Of a stretch of 64,000 nt of DNA, positions 9,001 to 19,500 are shown piece by piece (position 1 is the stretch's first letter; each line of letters starts with the position of its first letter). Position numbers and translations under genes: made by a program. Under the pieces are notes generated by a model. The model worked only from the letters and a program-made list of their open reading frames with translations, did no database searches and was not told the DNA's origin. The DNA lies in contig JAANDG010000461.1 of assembly GCA_036852015.1 (NCBI GenBank), positions 1 through 64,000 on the forward strand, read 5' to 3'. The stretch is from Pelodera strongyloides (taxonomy: Eukaryota; Nematoda; Chromadorea; Rhabditida; Rhabditidae).

Positions 9001-11805
9001 TGTGGCGAGAAGCAATGGATTTATGGTATCCACCATTTTTTACAGTACTCCCTGTTAGAGTGAGATGGAACGCAGTAACAGTGGGAGCCTTCCCGGTTGG
9101 GAGATTTTGTCTCTGCGTGTCGCTAAATTGCATGATCCATCTCGTTCTCTAACTTCCCACTGGACTCCCAGCGTTCATGCATACAGCCACTGATGAATGA
9201 GGCTTTCCAATGCTTCCAAAGTTCAAATGTAGATAAAAAACATTAATATGAAACGCCTGTAACGTAACTTACAAAACGCATGTAATAACAATCTATTTCG
9301 CTTGCTCAAGACTGAGGTCCGGGTTTCCTTTTGTAGCTTTTCGATTTTACTTGTCGGCTCTGTTGCGGACATACAAAACGTCAAACTCCTCCTTTATATA
9401 ATTAGGTAACTACGGACATACCACTAATTCAACTTTCCAAAATCATTATTGCAAATACTTTCCTCACTTGTAGTCGATTCAAGCGTCATTTATGTCATAT
9501 TGGTATTGATTATTTCTGAATCTCAAACACTGCGTGCGGATAGCGCAGTGACTAATGCGTTGCTTTCTAAAAAATAGGTCGATGGTTCGAGTTCTGCAAG
9601 ACATATTTCAGTCTACTCCACGTCAGCGTTGGTGGTTCCGTGATCAAACTGCTGGATTCGTTCAGAGATACAGTAAGACGACTAACCCTGGAATTACCAT
9701 CGACGTGCTTACAGTAAAGGTTTGAGTTTTTTTAGTAAGGTAGTTTAGGTGTTTAGGGTTGCCCCCTGAAGAAAGGCTGATGTAAGGGACATCCACTGTA
9801 AAATCAAAGAAATCATTTCCCTATGCAAGCTAACCTATAACCTGACCATTTGCCAGTACATGCCCTATGTAAAAGATATTTTGATTTTGAATAGTGTTTT
9901 CACAGTCACGATTAGTTACTCATGTATTTCCACATAGAAAACGAAAACCCTTTTTACGTGCTGTTGCCTGCCAGATCTGCCAAATTGGTGACTTGTGTTT
10001 GGATATTTTTAAGTTTTCGCTTCTTAGTTTCGTTGTCCTTTTGTATATATCGTTGTGCTCACGTTCTTGGCGTAATAGATTATAATCATTATTTTTCCAG
10101 GGTGCAGGCCATATGGTGCCCGGGGATCGTCCGGGTCCTTCTATGCAAATGATCACCAACTTTATGTTCCCCGATCCATTCAGTGGAGTCGTGAACTACA
10201 CGAGCACCGCTTCCATCGACCCGACACCGAAGCCCGCACCGCTCAACGGGGTGCGTAGTTTGTAGTTTCTGTTTGTAGTTTGTAGTTCATAGAGCTATAG
10301 TTTGTAGTGCCCGTTTACACTATGAGATTCTAATTTCAAGCAATTGACCGTCCTCGGTGTCCGCGTGTGGTCTCTCAGAGGCCGGTTCCAATAAAATTTA
10401 CGTAGATTACAGGCGTCTCCTGTTTAGCGTGCTCTCTCGGCTTTTTCTCGCTGCCTGTCAAAAGCAGAGAAAGCGAAAGAGCACGCTAAACAGGAGACGC
10501 ATGTAACCTACCATAGCGGTAAATTTTATTGGAACCGGCCTCAGTTAAAACTTTGACGTTGTGCGGCGAACGTGCATATACCACTTGCCGCGCATTTATC
10601 TGAAAATGAGTCGCCAGCAGATTCTCGCCAGGTTCTCACGAGATCATTGAGTTGCGGCTCATCTTTTGATCTGGTTCTACATCGACTCATCATTTTCCTC
10701 TTGTCTTCGCGCCAGGTTCTCGCTGCGCGACATTGTTGTGCAACACTTTCGCTGCGCGCAATTTTTGTGCCACACTCTCGCTGCGCGCCATTTTTGTGCC
10801 AGTCTCTTGCTGCGCGACATTTTCACGCCAGGTTCTCGCTGCGCGGTGTTTTTGTGCCAGAATATCTCCGCGCGACATCTTTGTGCCACGTGCTCGCTGC
10901 GCACCGCCCGAGTTCCATGAATGAAAGACAACATATAAGAAGACCAATGATAGCAAAATCTTCGTCAAACGTACAAATCAATTGTTTCAGTAATTTGGGG
11001 AGCACGACTCCTTCACCAATTTCTTTTGCACGTCCGTTGCGGGTCCATAAAGTATGTTTGACGTTCTAAAAATTAAATAATAAATTTAAAATATCGGAAC
11101 CGGGGACGGTTTTTTTGTACAACTAGCTTAGGTTTTCATCTGAAAATTTCGCCCAAATTTGAAATATCAGTGCCTGTTGTTAGGAAATAATATAGTTGTA
11201 AAAAAATACCATTCCACAAAAACGTGGCCCCGGTTTCCGTTTAATGTGTAATACAACCCTGCCTCTAATTTATAACAGAGATATGTTGACAGATATGTTC
11301 TCTACATTTAATATATTGATATATTAAATGACTCCTTTACGCTGTTTTCCATTCTTCAAAATTCCTTTTATTTTCTCTTTAATTACAGTTGCTGATATGT
11401 TCTAAAGAAACTTATCCTGTTAACTTTACCGGGAAGCGTAAAACGTTAAAAAAATGTGTTTTGTGAATTCTCTATTTTCAGTACTCTATCACTTATACTA
11501 CACCGCCAGCCCCACATACCGCTCAACAGCAAACTGTTACTTCTCCGGTAACTGTACGCAATCCTACTACGGTACCTACTGCTCCAGCTGTAACTAATAT
11601 CGTAACCAAAACTCCCGCAAAGTCTAGTAGTAGTGTATCTTATAGCCCTAGCGTAACTAATTCTTTACCCGTATCAAGTACTTCTCCTACTACTCCATTT
11701 TCTGCAACTAAGCCGCAGGAAAAGGGAGATAAAGGTTCATCTAGCCTAGACCATTTACAAATGTTGCTGTATTCTATTGTTATTTTATTGTTTGGACAAT
11801 TTTAA
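3060..11805 (+). CDS. Serine carboxypeptidase (S10), GPI-anchor-like tail, 5' end missing
   Basis: Predicted secreted or cell-surface serine carboxypeptidase (cathepsin A / worm ctsa type) that removes C-terminal residues from peptides. Exons: 3060-3192, 5852-5943, 6410-6464, 6875-6982, 7050-7173, 7444-7511, 7708-7806, 8020-8093, then 8361-8439 OR 8483-8561, 8918-9025, 9612-9719, 10101-10250, 11482-11805. All joins keep frame, giving 506 residues. Catalytic Ser is in GESYAG (exon 1 here), Asp in YNGDTDTVCN (exon 8918), His in GAGHMVPGDRP (exon 10101). GAAIGNGFMN is also family-typical. The last exon encodes a ~70-residue Ser/Thr/Pro-rich stalk, then LLYSIVILLFGQF at the stop, which looks like a GPI signal. 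AATAAA is at 11834. The N-terminal third (signal peptide, oxyanion region) is absent, so the gene is partial. The donor at 6983 (GTACTT) is weak. Family confidence is high; cell-surface anchoring is inferred. Confidence 0.9.
3357..3508. repeat. GC-rich inverted repeat, CTACACCAGGC family
   Basis: Arms GGCCTACACCAGGC and GCCTGGTGTAGGC face each other around a GC-rich core. A related block is at 5383-5530 in the same intron. Confidence 0.7.
4337..4714 (+). CDS. Possible nested exons in carboxypeptidase intron 1
   Basis: Two exon-like pieces with good splice signals lie in the 2.66-kb intron: 4337-4411 (after CTTTTCAG, before GTGAGT) and 4634-4714 (after TTTCAG, ending TAG). Joined in phase 0 they encode 51 residues: a segment with an EF-hand-like loop (DQNNDDQILPEH), then a short Cys-rich end, EECFSTEGCNIGCCSRQ. 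A good upstream exon was not found. The piece at 4178-4247 is open in one frame only and does not join in frame. This could be a small nested gene or a decayed duplicate; the function is unknown. Confidence 0.25.
5383..5530. repeat. GC-rich repeat, CTACACCAGGC family
   Basis: Three near-tandem CCTACACCAGGC units followed by GGGTGGGCCGCC / GGGCCCACCC arms. Much more GC-rich than its flanks. Confidence 0.65.
5628..5807. repeat. Palindromic element A (TTAAAGCG family)
   Basis: Ends TTAAAGCGAAATTCCGGCCGG and CCGGCCGTTATTTCGCTTTAA, in carboxypeptidase intron 1, 44 bp before the exon at 5852. Confidence 0.85.
6203..6383. repeat. Palindromic element A
   Basis: Diverged copy (TTAAATCGAAATACCGGTCGG start) ending 26 bp before the exon at 6410. 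Confidence 0.8.
6769..6839. repeat. Interstitial telomeric repeat
   Basis: Eleven or more perfect copies of CCTAAG (TTAGGC on the minus strand) in a carboxypeptidase intron, 36 bp before the exon at 6875. Confidence 0.95.
7177..7410. repeat. CA-rich microsatellite
   Basis: Imperfect CACA/CATA repeats filling the carboxypeptidase intron between 7173 and 7444; all nearby His/Thr-rich reading frames come from it. Confidence 0.9.
8361..8439 (+). CDS. Alternative exon A of the carboxypeptidase
   Basis: 79-nt exon entered in phase 2 and left in phase 0. It encodes NNAIYDSYHLTYNRT and then FFDHVINNVK-type residues. It is 22/27 identical in protein to the exon at 8483-8561 and has the same length and phase. 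Its donor is GTGGGT. Only 43 nt separate it from exon B, a very short gap. Splicing A to B would shift frame and reach TGA inside B, so the two must be alternatives. Confidence 0.85.
8483..8561 (+). CDS. Alternative exon B of the carboxypeptidase
   Basis: 79-nt duplicate of the exon at 8361-8439, after CTTTTCAG and before GTATTG. It encodes NMAIYNAYHLTYNKT and then FFDHVINNVQ-type residues. It differs from A at five positions (N/M, D/N, S/A, R/K, K/Q) and keeps a predicted N-glycosylation sequon (NKT versus NRT). Joining it directly to 8020-8093 preserves frame. Either exon alone yields a full-length protein. Confidence 0.85.
9531..9605 (+). repeat. tRNA-like sequence (pol III A and B boxes)
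   Basis: TAGCGCAGTGACTAATGCG resembles an A box and GGTTCGAGTTC a B box, at tRNA spacing. The stems are too broken for a working tRNA. It lies directly before the acceptor of the carboxypeptidase exon at 9612. Tail of a SINE or a tRNA pseudogene. Confidence 0.5.
10378..10542. repeat. 165-bp near-perfect hairpin element
   Basis: Outer arms GAGGCCGGTTCCAATAAAAT / ATTTTATTGGAACCGGCCTC, inner arms GCGTCTCCTGTTTAGCGTGC / GCACGCTAAACAGGAGACGC, short loop. Lies in the last carboxypeptidase intron. Confidence 0.85.
10700..10910. repeat. 29-bp minisatellite
   Basis: About seven units of CGCTGCGCGNCATTTTTGTG plus a variable 9-nt end. The 29-bp period is not a multiple of three yet all frames stay open, producing several spurious repetitive reading frames on both strands. 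Confidence 0.85.
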
Positions 11806-11833
11806 TGCATTTTTAACACTTTTATATCCCTTT

Positions 11834-11847
11834 AATAAAAAAATAAA
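11834..11847 (+). terminator. Poly(A) signals of the carboxypeptidase
   Basis: Overlapping pair of AATAAA hexamers 29-37 nt after the stop. Confidence 0.7.
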
Positions 11848-12205
11848 TGTGCCATTGTTTGACCATTGTATTTTTCACACCACACACGATCGCATGTATT
11901 ATACGGTACTTTCGATATTCTAAAGCATGGACCTGTCTTGTCCCATACCGACGTCTAAAGATGTATTCGGCAACATTTCGGCAAAGTGCATGCACTTGTT
12001 TTCTTTTGTGCGCTTTTATTGCGCAAAAAAATGATGATATTATTTATGAATACTTTATTCAACACAAGTTGGTGTCTTTGGTGAATACTCTTTTAGTTCA
12101 ACCAAACAAATGATAAACTATGTGTATCGAGTATGTTCCCTTCCTCTTACTCATTAAATCTGCTTATGAATCGTTTTACTGGTTGTGTTTGTAAGTTTAT
12201 TATTA

Positions 12206-12222
12206 CTCTCGCTCGATTCCAG
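12206..12222 (+). promoter_or_regulatory. Trans-splice acceptor of cdk-7
   Basis: A pyrimidine-rich stretch ends in TTCCAG one base before the cdk-7 ATG. No upstream donor was found that would make this a cis intron within the gene, so spliced-leader addition is the simplest reading. Confidence 0.6.
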
Positions 12223-12223
12223 A

Positions 12224-13231
12224 ATGCAAGATGTACGCTCTTCCTTGAAGAAGTACGAGAAAATCAAGCATCTTGGTGAAGGACAGTTTGCTAACGTCTA
12301 CAAAGCCAAGGACTCGAACGGGGAGATAGTTGCCATCAAAAAGATCAAGCTCGGATCCCGTCATGAGGCAAAGGACGGCGTGAATAGGACGGCTCTTCGC
12401 GAAATCAAACTTCTGAAGGAACTACGTCACGAGAATATTATCGCCTTGCGAGATGTGATTGGCAATCGAAGTTCAATCTCGCTTGTTTTCGACTTTATGG
12501 AGACCGATCTCGAGCATATTGTCAAGGATAACACTATCATTCTCGGTCCCTCCCACGTCAAGAATATGATGCTGCAAACTCTGCTCGGTCTTGAATTCCT
12601 CCACGCTCACTATATTCTGCATCGGGATCTAAAGCCCAACAATTTGCTCATGAACAGTGCCGGACGGGTGAAGATAGCTGATTTTGGTCTGGCCCGCTAT
12701 TTTGGATCTCCGAATAGGATATACACCCATCAGGTTGTTACTCGCTGGTATCGTGCTCCGGAACTACTCTACGGTGCCCGGAGCTACGGCGTTGGCGTCG
12801 ACATGTGGGCTATGGGTTGTATTATGGCCGAGCTACTGCTACGAGCTCCAATATTCGCTGGTGAGTCGGACCTCGACCAGTTGAACAAGATCTACACTGT
12901 GCTCGGGACTCCCACAGAAGAGGACTGGCCTCTTATTAAGCACTTGCCCGATTTTGTGCAGATGAAGGAGCAACCGGGAATCGATCTAGCACATGTATTC
13001 TCAGCGGCTAGTCCTGATTCGTTGGAGATGATTCGGAATATTCTATTATTTGATCCGATAAAGCGGTGGACGTGCACGGATTGCCTACGAAGTGCCTACT
13101 TCAAGAGTGAACCGCTTTCCTGCGATGATGCCGATCTACCGATGCCAAATAAGGGTGGAGGACTTAAGAGACGACGTGCTATTGCAGACGATGACTCGCC
13201 ACCGTTCAGGAAGAGACTTCAATTTGATTAG
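12224..13231 (+). CDS. cdk-7: Cyclin-dependent kinase 7 (CDK-activating kinase)
   Basis: 335-residue intronless kinase, the usual CDK7 length. CDK7 with cyclin H and MAT1 phosphorylates CDK T-loops and, in TFIIH, the RNA polymerase II C-terminal domain. Seen: glycine loop GEGQFANV (18-25), catalytic Lys39, HRDLKPNN with Asp135, DFG at 153-155, and a T-loop [20 protein letters not shown] matching the CDK7 subfamily. Ser162 and Thr168 correspond to the two human activating sites, Ser164 and Thr170. [19 protein letters not shown] and a basic C-terminal tail ([10 protein letters not shown]...) also fit. An upstream in-frame start at 12185 was rejected because TTCCAG ends at 12222, one base before AATG, indicating trans-splicing there. 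The gene is probably co-transcribed with npl-4. Confidence 0.95.
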   Translation: MQDVRSSLKKYEKIKHLGEGQFANVYKAKDSNGEIVAIKKIKLGSRHEAKDGVNRTALREIKLLKELRHENIIALRDVIGNRSSISLVFDFMETDLEHIVKDNTIILGPSHVKNMMLQTLLGLEFLHAHYILHRDLKPNNLLMNSAGRVKIADFGLARYFGSPNRIYTHQVVTRWYRAPELLYGARSYGVGVDMWAMGCIMAELLLRAPIFAGESDLDQLNKIYTVLGTPTEEDWPLIKHLPDFVQMKEQPGIDLAHVFSAASPDSLEMIRNILLFDPIKRWTCTDCLRSAYFKSEPLSCDDADLPMPNKGGGLKRRRAIADDDSPPFRKRLQFD

Positions 13232-13585
13232 CCAATAATTCATCTCATTAGCTTTGCTTAATATTCAAGTTGTTCCACAATTTATCCTGCACCATACCCA
13301 TTTTAAATTTGATTAGTTTAAGATTCGCCTTGTCCGATTGTCCCACAGTTTATCCTGCACCATACCCATTTTTAAATTTGAACCTATTATCATAATCATG
13401 TAGCGTGTACGTTGTTGTTGTTTCATGAAACGGGTTTTGTTCAATTTGTTTTACGATGTTTGGAGTTTACAATATTGTGTTCGTTACTGTTGATTGCGTG
13501 TCCCATTTTTGTTGATGGTAGATATTTGTTCAATAAATATTTTCAATTTTCAGGATAACTTCGAACTGCTTGCAGGAGATCGAAA
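13232..13585. other. Intercistronic region cdk-7/npl-4
   Basis: Holds a tandem duplication of a roughly 60-nt 3'UTR piece. The string TTTATCCTGCACCATACCCA occurs near 13281 and again near 13349. The only AATAAA is at 13532, followed 16 nt later by TTTTCAG (ending 13553), the apparent trans-splice acceptor for npl-4, 32 nt before its ATG. Confidence 0.7.
13532..13553 (+). promoter_or_regulatory. Coupled poly(A) signal and trans-splice site
   Basis: AATAAA (13532-13537) is followed almost at once by ATTTTCAATTTTCAG (ending 13553). Cleavage of cdk-7 mRNA and leader addition to npl-4 would fall at nearly the same nucleotide. In C. elegans this layout defines SL1-type operons. Confidence 0.6.
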
Positions 13586-16500
13586 ATGGTTGTCGAAGCA
13601 GCGGCTAAGGTATGGATTCATATAAATTAATAAAAATAAAAATAAATAAATCTTTTACGCTTCAAGAGCGTGCACCTTTATTCAAGGGTGAAGTGAAAAT
13701 ACAATTTCAATGTTTGCTTATGACATGTTCCGCAGAGGTGCGCTCGAGGTTTTCCTGTTCCTTTTGTTTTAGTGCAAAGGGTAATTTCTGAGCTTAAGCG
13801 TCTATGTCTATGTAATGAAACATTCTTATAGGACAAAATAGACGAAGTGGATGTATTCCTGGCTCAACAGGACGGTCAGATTCAGAGGGGAAAAGACCCG
13901 AATTTGTGCAGACACACAGCGAAACAGAGATGTTCCAATTGCCTGCCTATAGATGTGAGTGTTCTTTTTTTTAATAGAGACTGAGGCCACGTTCACCACT
14001 CCACTCAATTCCCCATGAGGAATTCCCCGTCTTTGTCAGAGCGTGTCTCACATTAGAATGCTATTTTCTGTCCCCAGGGAAGATTTCCCCGGAGGAATCG
14101 GAGTGGTGAATATGGCCTCAGAATCGTGGTCCCTCTGTGCGCTATGAGTGATGTAGAGCGGTATAACGTTGTTTGTGAAACGTTTACTGTATAACTGCCT
14201 TCTCGTGTAGCATGCGCAAAATTTGTGACATTATGTACCCATGCCGGAACCGGAAACTAAACCACGGTTGCGTACGTACAGGATAGTTTGTTGATTGTAA
14301 ACTGGGTTGGTAAATGTTTGATTTCCGTAATCTAAGAGTCATTGTCATTGCTGCAGTACAGTAGTACATTAGTAAGTTTTTTGTGATCTTATCATTTTAG
14401 TATGTACGAAACCTTTGAGGGCGTCTTAGGCAAAGTTGTATATTTTTACAATTTCAGCCGTACGATGAAGAATACTTGAAGCAGAAAGAAATCAAACACA
14501 TGTCGTTTCACGCGCATGTCAGAAAGTTGATGGCAGGACATGGAAAGGTATGATCATATTAAATGTACTATAATATGTTTTATTTATTAGCTCCATCCTT
14601 ATAAAGCGTAATGTGGTTGATTTCCTTACCTCGTTTAGTAATTTTCTTATAATGGTCTAAAATGTCGAAGAGGTTATTTTTTTTGCATTAGAGTGAAAAA
14701 ACATGGTTCTAATCTCACCTGTCTTACCATATCTACGCATTTGCGTTTTGTACCGTGGAGGATGATTGTTTTTTGTTTTATTTTCGATTTGCATATGAAA
14801 ATTCAGTGGGATCGGGATCTAAGCTAAGCTTGCCTTTGTGTCTATGCGTTCTATTGCGTTTGACAAGGATCGATTGGTAGTTGGAGCTATTTTCGCGTAT
14901 TAATTTAAAATATTTAAATTCAGAGCACAAAGATGCGAAAGCCGCTGGATAATCAACGTGTTTCGGTGGATTTGACTTGTGACGCGCACAAACCCTATCC
15001 TAAAGGTGTGTGCACGAGATGCCGACCACCAATGCTTACCCTGAATAGACAGGTGTGACTTTTTTTCATTTTAAAGCGAAATACCGGCCGGTTTTTGAAA
15101 CGCATCGTGGGCAACTGAATTCCTACGTATTTACGCTAATTTGCTTGAATTTAGCTCAATTTTTTAGTCTGATTTATCTTCCTTTGCGTAGTAAACTGCA
15201 TAAGAGTGATGGTATACTCGATGTGTTTCAAAAACCGGCCGGTATTTTGCTTTAAACAAATAATATTTATATGAACCGTGAATATTGATGTTTTTTTGTG
15301 AGCGGTGTTAGGCTTAGGCTCGGATCTTCCTGCCGTCCTACCCACGACTATCGTTTACTTTACCGGATTACCCTGGAGTGATCAAATTCTGCACGATCTG
15401 TAAGCTGCTACTTGCTTTATAAAGAATAGTGAACTTATTTCAGCGTTTCCGTCACGTGGACAATATTTCCATGGAAAACGAGGATTTGGTGAATGACTTT
15501 CTCAATTTCTGGAGAAAGAGCGGACATCAACGCATTGGATATTTGATTGGAAAGTGAGTATTTGGATCTTAATTTTTTTCCTGGAATTTTCAGTTTGGAA
15601 TAGTTATGATAGATACAATTCCTGAAAGCTACACATAAGAAAATATGGCTCTTACCTTAAAGATGAGTCGGCTTGATTGATTGCGAATTTTGCTGTAATA
15701 GTGTATAATGTCTTTACTGATGTTGTTGGGTAGTTGGGTTCTTAGGTCTGTTAGATAGTGCGAGGTCTACGAAACGAACATGGTGCATTCTTTATTATTC
15801 CGGAAAAAGCTTTTTTTTTTCAAAATCTATGAGTCGAAATTTGCTGGGGATGGTGGGAACATTGACTTGCTCCTATAAAAGCGATATAAAGGCTGGTTTT
15901 TGAAACGACCTGTTTTGGACAACTGTATTCTTGCAAATTAGTATAAAATAGTGCAAGTATCGCGCAGTAATTTGCATACAATGTATCGGAAAACAGCGTC
16001 CGGCATACGTTTAAGACCGGATGTTATACGGCTTTAATAATGGTTCGATTTCCTTATTCAGATATGAGCCCTTCCCGGAAGTGCCCCTTGGAATTAAGGC
16101 GCGCGTGGCGGCCATCTATGAACCTCCACAGATTAGTGACCATAAGACTGTGGAACTGCTTGAAGACCCGAATTCTGCCAAAGTTGATGAGGTACTATTA
16201 TCTTGTTTATGAATTTCACATTCAAAGCGGTGTGGTGCGTGGTTTGTCAAGTGTATGCTGGCCAAGTGTATTCCCAGGGTTTGTGTGCAAATTGTGTGCC
16301 GGAAAGGAACAAAATGGCACTCAGTTACGTATGATGAATGAAAGTGCAGTTGGACAGTAGTAGCTTCACAATCCACCAATTCGTATTCCACGCGGATTTA
16401 GTCCGAAAAATGTAAAATTTTCAAGATTGGTTATTTAGACTTTCTTTAAATTGTGTTGAAAATGCGCCATGTTTCACTATGTTGGTAAATAGTCAAATCT

Positions 16501-19500
16501 GTTTCCTTTTGGATCGTTGTTTGACGTTTTTTTTATCTCTCGCATAGTATATGTTAAAACAACTCGGGTTTTTTTTCTGGATGTTTATTTCGATTTCGAG
16601 CTTATTATCTGTTAGTTATGGGTGAAGTTTTCATAATAGTAAATTGAAATGAGCTTTTCGTAGAAGATGAAGCTCGAAGGGGCATAATTTACTTATGTAT
16701 GATGTCTTATATCCACTGCATTTAATATCATTCAAAATTACGTTCTTCCGCTCATATATTAATTATTTCGTGATGCCCTTGTCGAGTATAATCTCAGCTT
16801 ACTATCAGTGCCGTTACTATATAGAAGACTTGAAGACTAGGGATAGGCGGATAGGGATAGAAGATACAGATACGAGATGTGTACCCAGCTTTTTGAGCCG
16901 TAGTTGTGCGACATTGCGAAATGCCGGGCTTGTGTCATGTTTCACGATGTTGCTAAATTGTCAACACTCCGTTTTCCACTATTAATAACAACATTATGCG
17001 ATGCGCATAACTAAATCTAAATGTATTAATTTGCAGTGGCATCAGCGGTCTAACCAATCCGAATGTGGTTCTTGCGTGGCATTTCGCACCATTTGTTCTT
17101 AGGGTTATGACCGTACCTTTTTGATAAACAGAAGTTGCTCTGAGCTAACCACTTCCCATTGTAGCTATGCGAAATGCTGGGATTGTGCCGTGTTGGTTGG
17201 ATTTTCACAGATCTCTGGGCCGCGGACCCGGCCAAGGGAACGGTACACTGCATCAGAAATATGGTAATTTTTTTTGGTGGCCCTTCTACTGTATTCATTT
17301 CAGCTAGCTGAATCTGGCCAACTGTGTGACTCTTCTAGGCTAGGCGCCTAAATGATAATTTTGCTAATTTACGTTGGAGATCTTGTTTCGTTTGAAATTT
17401 AAGGTAAAACGCACTCTTCATTATAAATTTACTGAAACACATGATTTTGTATAATTCACTGCGTGAAACACTGAAACCACTGAAACAATTTCTATAAATC
17501 TTTATTATACACTCAATTACTCTCCTTGCAGGAATCGTTCCTTCTGTCGGCTGAAGAGTGCATCACCGCAGGCCATTTCCAGAATCTGCATCCCAACATC
17601 ACGGATTACTCGAATGATGGTGAGCGGCTTCAGATTTGCATACGATGATACGATACTAGTTTCTTTAAAGTGGGGTAACACCCGGTTCGTGAAACATATG
17701 CTGGTCAACGGCGTTCCTTGTTTTGTATTAAAACTGTGTGTCATTTTGTGCCTTCAATTACCAAAACACTCGTAATTTTTTAGTTTGTATGAGAAATAAT
17801 TGTCTAGAAGCTTTTCTTCATTTTAAAAATGAACGTTCATTTGTTTAGGTCAGTTTGGGTCCAAGTTTGTCACGGTGGTCGCGTCCGGTGATGAAGCGGA
17901 GAATATTAAATTCCACGGATATCAAGTGAGTTCCTCGATTTGTTACTTTATTTGTGTTTACGGGGTTAGTTTGAAGTGACGTAAATATCTCGCCTCTAAC
18001 TAACCCTGGGCATACATTATTGGTGGATGGGTGCTAGGTGTACAGGTTGGTGCGGAAAAACACGCACGAACCACCTCCGGAAGCGGAAGCACTTCCAAAT
18101 TTATATATTTGGGCGAAACATGCTGTTTTATGAAAGCGGTTTATCACTAGGCTAAACAGACCACCTCCATTAACGCACATAAATTATACCATGATGGTTG
18201 CACGTAAATTGTCGTAAATTGTACAAACATATCCATAATACAACCCACTACGAAATTTTCCGCTTTTCCAGTCACTCAGAGCCAAACAGCACTGGGTTTT
18301 TAACTTGATATGCGATTCCTCATTCTGAGAAGTAATCTGAGACGTGACAAGTCATTTTACTGTCTGGCTGTTTGTGTACCCGATCACTTTTCTTTTTAGG
18401 TTTCCAACCAGTGTGCGCTGATGGTGAAAGCGAACATTTTGTGCCCGTCACAGTACCCCGAACTTGCCTATGTGAGAGAGGAGCCGCTTGATGAGCGACA
18501 CTATATCTTGGATGTTCAGTTTACGGTAGGGGAATGGATATATTGGATATTGATTGAATTGAAGTTAATTGATTTGTTACATCTGTATATTTGGGCTGAA
18601 TTGCTGAATTCTGTTTATAATCTTTTTATATTGATTTTTGGCGTCTATCTTTTATATCTTGCCAAATTTTAAGTTGTCTTGTATTCACCCTTGCTTCACA
18701 TGAACAGTGTTTCAAAGTATTTTGAAATACTGCACAAACAAACGTCGCAGTATAGTACAAATCACATTTTCCTTTTTTGACAAACACGAACCATTCAACT
18801 TTGAAGAACCTTTTTTTACCCATTATGTACCATTTTTCGTGCCTTTCAGATGAAAAACGAGTACGGTTCCGAGGTTACGAAGGACGGGCGCCCATTGCCG
18901 GTGAGTTTTGTCGTTTCTGGTTTTTTTTGTGGTGATTGGTGACAATAGAGTACGGAATTAAGTAGAGACTGTCACTTTTCACAAGGGTTCCTTCAGCTTT
19001 CAAACTAGATAGCACTGCCAGTGTTTATTTTGAGATGAATTGCATGTATTTTTTTGTGCTCTCATCGCTCTCTCTCTCTCCGTTTTCTCTACGTATTTCT
19101 CTCTCTCCGTTTCTCTATGTATACTGTATACTCTCTTGTTTTGTCTCTGTTTTCTTACTGTCTCTCTCGCGTATTCATTTCAAATTTACCCTTGTGCTTG
19201 TGATGTAAAGCCCCACCATACGACGTGCACATGTATTTCTCTGTTCGCTTGCGTTGGTCTTAAATAAATTAATATAAGAATCCTTTATACTGGATGGCAC
19301 ATGTATCTCTCTGGCGTTGGCCTTAAATAAATTAAAATTTTAAATAAACATAAATCTAAATTATTGTATCTAAACTTCTTATTATTAAAGGTGGAGTTCC
19401 TGCTGGTTGACGTCCCGGCCGGTATGCCCAAGGAACCAGAGTACACGTTCCACGCGCAACAGGCCAAGAAATTTTCGATCGAAAATCGACAGATCATTGG

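Larger units (their letters stand above)
11806..12223. other. Spacer between carboxypeptidase and cdk-7
   Basis: Contains two AATAAA signals (11834 and 11842) for the carboxypeptidase and ends in a pyrimidine-rich tract and TTCCAG directly before the cdk-7 start. The 380-nt gap between poly(A) signal and acceptor fits either an SL2-type operon spacer or a compact independent promoter. No other coding signal was seen. Confidence 0.5.

Noticed and set aside
10572..11069. 165-residue plus frame with repeated LRAIF/FVP motifs
   Set aside because: Entirely a product of the 29-bp minisatellite within the last carboxypeptidase intron.
12185..12223. Longer cdk-7 start adding 13 hydrophobic residues
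   Set aside because: TTCCAG ends one base before the next ATG, and the extension lies in the pyrimidine tract of that acceptor.
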